64,000 nt of DNA from Puccinellia tenuiflora (Eukaryota > Streptophyta > Magnoliopsida > Poales > Poaceae): the NCBI GenBank assembly GCA_012064385.1, contig QRDG01000805.1, forward strand, positions 248,001 through 312,000, read 5' to 3'. How positions within the stretch are numbered: the stretch's first letter is position 1; every line of letters begins with the position of its first letter. The notes under the pieces were generated by a model that was given only the letters and a program-made list of their open reading frames with translations, had not been told where the DNA came from and did no database searches. The position numbers were made by a program, and so were the translations under genes. Below, piece by piece: positions 55,828-64,000 of the stretch.

Positions 55828-58399
55828 ATGGCCGAGAAAGAGGATTCCGAAGCACCGACCACTATAGGTTACGTCAAAGAAGCTATCGGTGGTCTTGTCT
55901 CAAAGGTTGATACCCTAGAGACAAGCATCACCACTAATATCAATGCTAACCTTGGTGATACGATGCAGAAGATGTTCGAGGAATATTTAGGGAAGACTCC
56001 TAGAGTTAGTCCCCCTCTCATTCCCATCGAAGGTGGTGGTAGTGATATCCTCACTAACCCCACTTCGAGTGGAGAAGGAACCAAAGAGAGTGGTACTAAC
56101 CCTAAGAGTTCTCCGGGCATCTTTGCCCAAATTCCTCCGGGGGAAATCTACAACAACATCCACCCCATCGTCTCTATGCCACACATAAACAACATGGCCC
56201 CCCCCACCTAAAATTGATTCAATCAATTTTGCTAGATGGCAATTTAAATTACGTTCTCATTTGTCAAGCTCTTGCACTCACTTGTGGCGAATTGTAGAGC
56301 AAGGATTTCATCCGGTGGATCCTAACAACTTGACACCAAGGGAGGACATCAACTCTCAACTCAATGCCACCGCCCTTCACACAATCCAATCGGCGGCAAC
56401 CGATGAGTATCTCCCTCACATCCAAATGTGCAAGACCGCCAAAGATGTTTGGCAAAAGCTCGACACTCTCTTCTTGGGTAACAAAAGCATCCAACAATCC
56501 AAGTATGAAACCGCCTTGGATCAAGCGGAAGAGTTCGTGATGCAAGACGATGAGTTATCGGAAGATCTATATCGAAGACTTACAGCCCTCGCCGTGACAT
56601 TGACCGAGTACGGTGACACGCAAGTGGATGATGCATGGATCAAGAGGAAGTTTTTCAAGGCCATCACCCCCTTTAAGAAATCTTAAATGAGTTCGTCTCC
56701 ATTGGCAGTATCAACAAGAATGCTGATCACGCTCATGTCCGTCAAAGAGCTCTTGCTCAAGCTCCATCCACCCTTGCTTTGAAGTCAAGAGCCGTTGCCC
56801 ATGAAGAAGATGACGATGATGAATGTGATGAGGAAGAAGTGGACGATTTCCGTGGTCTTCATGAAGCAATATATATCACTTGCCGTGGACACATATTGGA
56901 AGAACCGGAAAAGCGGCAAGAGAAGGCCTCCACCAAAAGGAGGTGAACCAAGAATCAACAAAGCCAAGACATGCTATAATTGCGGCAACGTCAACCAATT
57001 CATCATGAGTTGCCCCTTTGAGAATAGAGAAGAGCATGGGGGGAGGCTCACCTGTAAGGACAAGTCCAAGTCGTCCCCAAGCATGAACTTCGTCAAGAAG
57101 AAGGTTCATAATGCCTTTGCGGCTCAAGAGAGAAAAGTTGAAGGAGAGTACATGTCCGGTGATGAAGACGAAGATGAAGTTGTAGGTGTGGCCCACGTCA
57201 CCATAGCTACCTCCTCCTCTTCACCGTCATCCCTTTTTAAATCCCCCAATGAGAATGCTCCTTCAACCCCCACGTGTCTCATGGCAAATGCCACTTCGGT
57301 AACGACCCCTTCTCCCAAATCCATTGCGTCTACTTCTCCATCCTTGTTGGATTGTGTGGATAAAATTGAGAAGGAGTCACAAGTTACAAACGATTTAGAT
57401 GAATGGCTTGCCAAACTTAAAGGTGTGACTAAAGTTAATGTTGATGCTCTTATTGAACAACTAGATGAGAAAGAAGAAATAATTGACACCTTAGAAAGTC
57501 AAAGTGATGAATTTGCTAATGAAATTGCAAGTCTTTCTAAGGCTCTTGAAGAAGAGCAAACTCGTAGGAGTGCTCTTGAGGAAAAATATGCTAATCTTGA
57601 TGAAACCTATGGAATTGACATAGCAAGACTTAAAAAGGATAATGAACATTCCATTGCTCTTGCTAATGTTCTTAAAAAGGAAAAGAGTGAGCTAGGGGTT
57701 GGCAATGCTAGACTCATCCAAGAAAATGAGAACCTCGAAAGAGAACTCAAAGCTCTTAAGGAGTTGCATGATCAACTCCTAGGTCAACTTGTAAAAGAAA
57801 AGGCTTCTCTCTCTATTGATAATGTTGTTAGCTCTAACCCATGTTGTGAGCATGCTAATTTATTTGAGGAGAATGGTAAATTAAAAGCTCAAATTGAGAA
57901 AGGGCTAGCCTCTTGCATTCAAGGTGAAAAGAATCTCAATGACCTTATAAGTGGTCAAAAGGAGAACCTAGGGAAAGAGGGCCTTGGATTCAACTCCGAG
58001 CCCAAGAAGAAGAACAAGAAGAAGAAGAACATGTCAACTCCCTCTTATAAGCCTATTGTCTTTGTTAAAGAAGGGGAGTCGGCAAAGGTTAAGGAGGTCA
58101 TCAACAAGGATGTGGGAGTGGGGTCCTCCGGAACCATCCCACAACCCTTAAATGTGGATACCATTGGAACCATTGCTTCTAGCTCCGGTACCGTGAATCC
58201 TCGTGGGACTCACAACAATTTTGCCGGCAAATATAACCCTTCCTATGTTCTTATGAAAGCAAAAAATTGTCATGTTTATGCTAAGTATGTCAGCACCTCT
58301 TTTGGTGATGACTATCATTGGGCTATTTGGGTGCCTAAGACCCTCGTGACTAACAAAAGAGGACCCATTCAAAAATGGGGACCTAAAACAAAGACTTAA
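55828..58399 (+). pseudogene. Copia gag with coiled coil, frameshifted
   Basis: Starts MAEKEDSEAPTTIGYVKEAI. The frame changes in a C run near 56200, again near 56680, and again near 56930. Seen in order: gag core (FARWQFKLRSHLSSSCTHLW; KDVWQKLDTLFLGNKSIQQS; DAWIKRKFFKAITPF), zinc knuckle CYNCGNVNQFIMSC with Gln in place of His, and a long coiled coil (about 57370-57800, LESQSDEFANEIASLSKALE). The C-terminal HVYAKYVSTSFGDDYHWAIW motif is also present at the end of the gag at 17549. At least three frameshifts make it non-functional. Confidence 0.85.
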
Positions 58400-58436
58400 T
58401 CTCTTGTAGGTAAATGCTTCCGGGATAACCAAATGG

Positions 58437-60316
58437 ACGGTGGATAGTGGTGCCTCACTACATATGACCGGAAGCAAGGATTTGGTAGAAGCTTTGGAAC
58501 CTCCTCAATCTCATGCTACTCATGTTCGTATTGGAGATGGATCTCATCGTAAGGTATTGGGACGAGGCAAGGTGGTCGTCTCTCATGATACATCCATCAA
58601 GAACGTCCTCCTTGTTGAGTCCCTTGGCTTTAATTTACTCTCCGTTTATCAACTATCTCTTTATGGTTTTGGTGTTTATTTTGATGACCTCAATGTGCTT
58701 GTTGTTTGGAAGAAGTCTCATAAATTAGCCTTTGTTGGACATGTCAAGAACAGCATGTATGTGGTTGACTTCTCAAAGGAAACCTCAAGAGTCGCGACAT
58801 GTCTAATGGCGAAAGTTGATGTGGGATGGCTTTGGCACCGCCAGCTAGCCCACACCAATATGAGAACTCTCTCTGAACTTCAAAGCGGTGGTCATATTCT
58901 TGGACTAACCGATATTAGGTTCTCAAAAGATCGTGTGTGTAGCTCATGTGTCCTAGGGAAGCAATATGGAAGTCCACATCCTGCTAAGAACATCATCACC
59001 ACCACGAAGATTCTCGAGCTTATTCACTTGGATCTATTTGGTCCTCTATCATATGATAGTCTTGGTGGGAATAAATATTGCTTGGTGATTGTGGATGATT
59101 ATTCAAGGTACACATGGGTCTATTTCTTCAAGAAGAAGAGCGAGACTCAATAGAAGGTGATTGACTTCATCAACATGGGTCAACGGCAATATCAAGAGAA
59201 GATCATGGTGATTAGAAGTGACAATGGTACCAAGTTCAAGAACTACACCGTGGAGGGTTTTCTTAGTGAATAGGGGGTTGCTCATCAATATTCCACTCCT
59301 TACACCCCTCAACAAAATGGTGTTGTAGAGAGGAAGAACCGGACTCTTATGGATGCGGCTAGGACCATGATTGTGGAGTTCTCTTCTCCGTATAACTTTT
59401 GGGCCGAAGCCGTAGCCACCGCATGTCATGTTACCAACCGGTTATATCTTCGCAAGATCATCAACAAGACTCCCTATGAGATCCTCCTCGGTAAGAAGCT
59501 GGATCTATCTTATTTCCGAGTCTTCAGTTGCAAGTGTTTCATCAAAAATAAAGGTACTCGTGTATCTAAATTTGAAGCTAGATCCATTGAAGGCATTTTT
59601 GTTGGCTATTCCAGGTGTCACATGCCTATAGAGTCTACAACAAGTCCTCTGGACAAGTTGAAGAAGCTTGGGACGTGCACTTTGATGAGGATAATGGCTC
59701 CCATGTGTCGATCCTTTGGCTGTAGGTGATGTAATTCCTCCAATCGCCATAAGAAGAATGGGTGTGGGAGAGATCCGCCCCGTTGAGTAACCCCTTGTGG
59801 CGTAAGGAGAAGGATAATGCTCTACTCTTTTGGAGCCATCACCGACACCAAGCATCTCCATTGTGCCCCCGGAAGCCCATCAAGATTAATTGCCAAGCCC
59901 TCAAGCTAGTGAGCAAGACCAACGACAAGATCATCCTATTGTTGTTGAAGGCCCACCTAGTGGTTCCTCTTCACCAAATGATGTCCAAGGCCAACCTCAA
60001 GGTGACATGGAAGGTCAAGCTCATCATGATGATTCTCAATCCCCAATGATGAAGGTGATGATCAAGCCACTTCACAAGAGTTATTAGATGAGGTATGAGA
60101 AAGAAGAGCAAGAGTAAGGGAGCGTCGTCTCGAGCGTAATGAGCACACTTTGGACAAGATTCTTGGAGATGTTCGTGGCAAGGTCTCCACAAGAAGGAAA
60201 TTGGCAAACTTTAACTCTCATCATGCTTTCGTTTCCGTCATCGAGCACAAGAAAGTATTTGGAGCTCTTGAAGATCAAGTTTGGCTTGAGGCTATGCATG
60301 ATGAGCTCAACAACTT
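58437..60316 (+). pseudogene. Copia pol: protease, integrase, start of RT
   Basis: Protease DSGASLHMTGSKDLV at 58440. GAG-pre-integrase follows (LWHRQLAHTNMRTLSELQSG; CSSCVLGKQYGSP), then the integrase core (HLDLFGPLSYDSLGG; VDDYSRYTWVYFF; RSDNGTKFKN; HQYSTPYTPQQNGVVERKNR). Stops at about 59151 and 59271 lie within integrase; a frameshift near 59615 follows GIFVGYS. RT begins with LANFNSHHAFVSVIEHKKVF and EDQVWLEAMHDELNNF and is then cut by the next insertion. Confidence 0.88.
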
Positions 60317-61378
60317 TGTCGGCACAGTGGAAACCAGGGTACCACGGGCCGGCCTGCCAGGGCCCACGACATTCTTCAGAAGATTTCGCTAAGGACCAGG
60401 CTCTCCAAGCCTGGCGAGCCTCGCGAGGGTTTTTTCCTCGCGAGGGACCTCTCTTCCTCGCCAAGGGTTTTTTCCCTCGGCGAGGGACCTCTCCTCGAGA
60501 GGGCATCCCGGATGCCACCTACGAATTCAGCTAAGGACCAAGCCGAAAGGCTCGGCGAGGCCTTTTGCCTCGCGAGGCTTCCTTCCTCTCGAAGCCAGCT
60601 CTGCCTCCGCGGCAGAGCGCACATGGGCTCTGCACCCTCCGTAGAGTGATGACCGCGCCAGCGCGCGGTGACGGCAGCGCCACCGTTGCCACTCTTATGT
60701 ATAAAGGAGTCAACAAAGCCGCACCAAGCAAAGGAGCCCCAAGGATTGCCACTTTGGTGATAAGGGAACCGCCTGCAGCTACCCGCCAAAGGCGACGTCA
60801 CCGTGGGACACATCCCGCCTCAGCAGCGCCAGCCCACCGTCCTGTCTGGACGGTGGCTTTTCAGCTTTGGTGACGCTGCCCCCTGCCGTGGACCGCGTCC
60901 ATGGACTTTACCTTTATGGTGGACTCTACCTTTATTGTGCACCGCACCTCCTCCTTCGTCGCCATGTGGTAGCCCTTCCCGCCAAGATGTTTTGTGGGAA
61001 GAGGCCCGAGACATCTATAAAAGAAGGAGGGGCACGCTTGTGCAAAGGGTTCCGCCCCGATTCAGTTCGACTCTTAGTTCACACTCTTCTCCGGTTCTAG
61101 GGTTAGCCATTGTAGCCACCTTGAGCTCGCCAAGCTCGCCCTGTACTGGAACCTCTCCAAGCAAGTGCAACACAACTCGAAGCAGGACGTAGGGGTTTTA
61201 CCTCACCTAGAGGGCCCTGAACCTGGGTAATACCGTGCGTTCATCTCTGCAGTGTTGTCCCACAGCGAGTTCGACGAGCACCGTCGCTGAGGCACGTCGA
61301 GGGTTGTTTGATTCCGTGTTCAGCCCCTTACTCGATCCTTCGTGAGACACACCTAGTTCCTGGGACAGTTCTCCGACA
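60317..61378 (+). repeat. 5' LTR of the Tat-like Gypsy element
   Basis: 1062 bp. The ends TGTCGG and CCGACA are a perfect 6-bp inverted repeat. The stretch 60395-60600 holds alternating CTCGCGAGG and CCTCGCC motifs, partly palindromic. A TATA box (TCTATAAAAG) lies at about 61013-61022. Confidence 0.85.
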
Positions 61379-61429
61379 TCTGGCGCGCCAGGTAGGGGGC
61401 TGAGGCGCATCTTCAACCTCGACACCGCC

Positions 61430-63863
61430 ATGGCCGGCACCTCTCGTGCCGAACGTCTCGCTCGCCGGACGGCCAGCGCCGCCACCGCTCCCGCTGGCAA
61501 CCCGCGCGGCCGCCCGCGCGGGAGTGCTGCTCCGGAGCGCCACGTCGACCCCGAGCCCTGCATCGAGCACCCGGAGGACGACGACATCGACCACGCCGAG
61601 GACGACCTCGGCGAAGAGGAGGCTTCCTCCCTGCACCCGTCGCGGGACCGTGCTGCTTCCTCGCTGGGCCGCCCTGTGCCCAGCCCGGCGACTGCGCTTC
61701 TCATGGCGCAGGAGCTGCTGCAGTACCGCCCCACGCCGGAGGCCCAGGAGGCCTGGCTCAACTGCCTCTCCGAGCTCATCGGCGCCGCTCGCGTCGCCGC
61801 TCCTGCACCATCTCGCTCGCTGGTCCTCTCTGCACGCGGAGGGGACGTGGCGCACGGTGCGCCGCATGCTCCTCCTCGTCACCCCGCGCCCGCTCCAGCT
61901 CCTTCAGCTCCACCGCAACCTGCTCCCGCCGGGGTTCCCCCTCGCGACAACCGCGCTGCATCGCACGCGTCGTCGCCGCATGACTGCCAATTCGTGCAGC
62001 GAGCCCCGAAAGACGCACGCGTGAGCATCGAGCGCAACAAGGATCGCCACAACCGCGCCGTCCATGACGTCGCCACCACAAGGTGCCACCTCCATGCCAC
62101 CCTCGCCAACGGCACGGACACCTACGGCACGACGGCCGCGTTCACTCGCAGCCTCCGTCGTGTCGTCTGGCCGGTCAAGTTCCGGCCGGATCTTCCTCCA
62201 CGCTACGACGGCAAGAACAACCCCCTGGAGTTCTGCAGCTCTACACCTTGGCCATCCAGGCCGCCGGGGGCGACGACAAGGTCATGGCGAACTGGTTCCC
62301 CATGGCCCTTAAGGACTCCGCGTCCTCGTGGCTCACCAACCTCCCCGCCGAGTCCATCAACACCTGGGAGGACCTCTGCCGGTGCTTCGTCGCCAACTTC
62401 AAGGGCACGTACGAGCGCGGCCTCACGTACAACGATCTCCGCGCCGTGCGCCAGAAGCCTGGCGAGACCCTCCGCAAGTACATCCAGCGCTTCAGCCAAG
62501 TGCGCAACAAAATCCCCAATGCCACCGACGCGCAGGTCATTTCGGCCTTCCAGGCTGGGGTCACGGATGTGCGGATGCTCGAGAAGCTTGGCATCCACGA
62601 CAACATCACCACCGTCGTCAAGCTTTTCGACTTGGCGGACAAGTGCGCCAAGGCTGAGGAGGGCCGCTTGTTCGTCAAGAACGAGCCAGGGGACCCCGCC
62701 GAGGGGTCCAAGAAGAAGAAGAATCCACCGAGAAGCGCAAGACCACTGCGGTCCTCGCGGCTGAGCCTGACGCCAAGCAGCCTCGTCAAGCTGCCACTCC
62801 AGCCGCGGGACCTGAGAGGAAAGATGATCGTCCCTTCTGCATCTATCACAATAGGCATTCCCACGCCACCGAGGACTGCTACGACCTCAAGAGGCTTCGC
62901 GAGGCGCGTGAGGCTCGCGAGGCGAACAATCGGCAGCAAGGCCGCGGAGGCCGCGGCGGCCGCAGGGGGCGACGCTGGAACAACAACTACGACGACAACT
63001 ACCAGCAGAACCCTCAGGCCAACGCCGCCCAGCCCATGAACGACAACCTCCCTGTCGAGACTCCTGAGGGCTACCAGGTGCCTTGCGGGGCCGCTTGCAT
63101 CCTCGGCGGGGCTCAGGCCCCCAGCTCCAACCGCCACTTCAAGCAATTCGCTCGCGAGGTCGCGGCAGCCCTTCCCGGGGTCGAGGCCTCCAGGCCCCTC
63201 AAGTGGTCCCAGTGCCCCATCACCTTTGACTCCGCCGACCACCCCAAGTCCACCTCGACTGTGGGCACCATCCCGCAGGTCTGCACCCCCACCATCAACA
63301 ACATTGCAGTCTCCAAGACGCTCATCGATGGGGGTGCAGGCCTCAACGTCATCTCTATCGAGACATTCGAGAAGCTGCAGGTGCCCTACGAGCGGCTCAT
63401 GCCCACCAGGCCCTTCTCGGGGGTGACAGAGGGTCTCACCACCCCTTTGGGGCAGGTGAGGCTCGCCGTCACTTTCGGCACCCAGGCCAACTACCGCACC
63501 GAGCTGATCGATTTCGACGTCGCGCACATCGGCCTGCCCTACAACGCCATCCTCGGCTACCCCGCCCTCGCCAAGTTCATGGCGGTGACCCACCACGCCT
63601 ACAACCTCGTCAAGCTCCCTGGCTCGGGTGGCACCATCGTCATCCGCGGCGTGGTCTCGGACGCCCTGTACGCTGCGCAAGCGGCCTACAAGGCTGCCGC
63701 GGTGGCGTCACCCGCTGACGAGGATGAGGAGCCCCTCCCGAGGCCCCCCGCGAAGAAGAAGCAGCTGTTCTCTCAGGAGAAGGCCGCGACAAAGCAAGTG
63801 CCTCTTGAGGCAAACGGCTCGGGGGCTAGCGTCACCATCGGCGCCAACCTGCCTCCCAAATAG
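61430..63863 (+). pseudogene. Gypsy (Tat) gag-protease, frameshifted
   Basis: Starts MAGTSRAERLARRTASAATA. The Ala/Pro-rich N-terminus runs to FRPDLPPRYDGKNNPLEF. One base appears lost near 62237, after which the gag core continues (LQLYTLAIQAAGGDDKVMAN; AESINTWEDLCRCFVANFKG; RQKPGETLRKYIQRFSQVRN). A second shift near 62725 leads to the zinc finger FCIYHNRHSHATEDCYDLKR, an Arg/Gly stretch and the protease (SKTLIDGGAGLNVISIETFE, with DGG). The frame ends at TAG 63861-63863 after NLPPK, where the family has a sense codon. 63864-64000 reads on as ESALVAFLRANSDMFAWTPS, the start of RT. Confidence 0.85.
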
Positions 63864-64000
63864 GAAAGCGCGCTCGTCGCCTTCCTTAGGGCAAACTCTG
63901 ACATGTTCGCATGGACACCGTCAGATATGTCCGGAGTACCGAGGGAGGTGATCGAGCACCACTTAGCCGTGTGTCCAAACGCACGCCCCGTGAAGCAAAA

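Larger units (their letters stand above)
54412..60316 (+). mobile_element. second Sirevirus-like Copia, decayed and interrupted
   Basis: 5' LTR 54412-55776 (TGAAAG...CTTTCA), primer binding site TGGTATCAGAGCC at 55779-55791, gag from 55828, protease-integrase from 58437, and the first part of reverse transcriptase. At 60317 a Gypsy element has inserted; the rest of RT, RNase H and the 3' LTR would lie beyond the window. It is more complete than the element at 15172 but full of stops and shifts. Confidence 0.85.
60317..64000 (+). mobile_element. Tat-lineage Gypsy retrotransposon, 5' part
   Basis: 5' LTR 60317-61378, primer site region TGGCGCGCCAGGTAGGGGG from 61381, gag-protease 61430-63863, and the start of pol running off the window. 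GC-rich, unlike its AT-rich neighbours. It inserted into the RT-coding part of the Copia element. The gag-type zinc finger and protease spacing fit Tat (Retand/RIRE2-like) elements. Confidence 0.85.

Noticed and set aside
62241..63680. 479-codon minus-strand ORF
   Set aside because: It is antisense to the Gypsy gag-protease; long antisense frames are common in GC-rich coding DNA.

Overview
The window looks like nuclear DNA of a grass, most likely a Triticeae species (wheat, barley, rye or Aegilops group). I infer this from intron-containing plant genes with GC-rich first exons, Stowaway MITEs, and a dense nest of grass-type LTR retrotransposons. Nothing bacterial, organellar or viral was recognised, and I saw no tRNA, rRNA or CRISPR array. 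Exon structures below were read by eye from splice sites and reading phase; each of the four spliced gene models closes in frame.

Left part (1-13 kb) is genic. The window opens with a piece of a Sirevirus-like LTR inserted in a broken hAT/ZMYM1-like gene, followed by a Stowaway MITE. NOC3 (1642-7903, plus, 12 exons, 837 aa), a nucleolar ribosome-biogenesis factor, follows. Convergent to it is a NINJA/AFP-family repressor (8479-11607, minus, 2 exons, 313 aa) whose upstream region carries a cluster of ABRE/G-box motifs.

14.5-28 kb is transposon territory. A PIF/Harbinger-like DNA transposon (14521-25855) is split by a Sirevirus-like Copia element (15172-24960) that encodes only gag and lacks pol. 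A deleted hAT element with a perfect 8-bp target duplication lies at 26816-27953. Between 28 and 32 kb are two fold-back MITEs and low-copy or unassigned sequence.

32-42 kb is genic again, all on the minus strand: a phi-class glutathione S-transferase (31996-32890, 3 exons, 222 aa), a G3BP-like NTF2+RRM protein (33650-36107, 9 coding exons, 522 aa, with a 5'UTR intron), and an intronless type I MADS-box gene (41238-41663) with a TATA box.

42-64 kb is nested retroelements. An L1-type LINE (about 41950-53110, minus) is split by a nearly complete CRM-like Gypsy chromovirus (44872-52499, minus) flanked by a 5-bp duplication TATTC. A hAT MITE follows, then a Gypsy LTR fragment (53877-54411) interrupted by a second, decayed Sirevirus-like Copia (54412-60316), itself interrupted by a Tat-lineage Gypsy element that runs off the window (60317-64000).

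The five host genes have unrelated jobs (ribosome assembly, ABA/JA repression, detoxification, RNA granules, reproductive transcription control). They form no cluster or operon-like unit.
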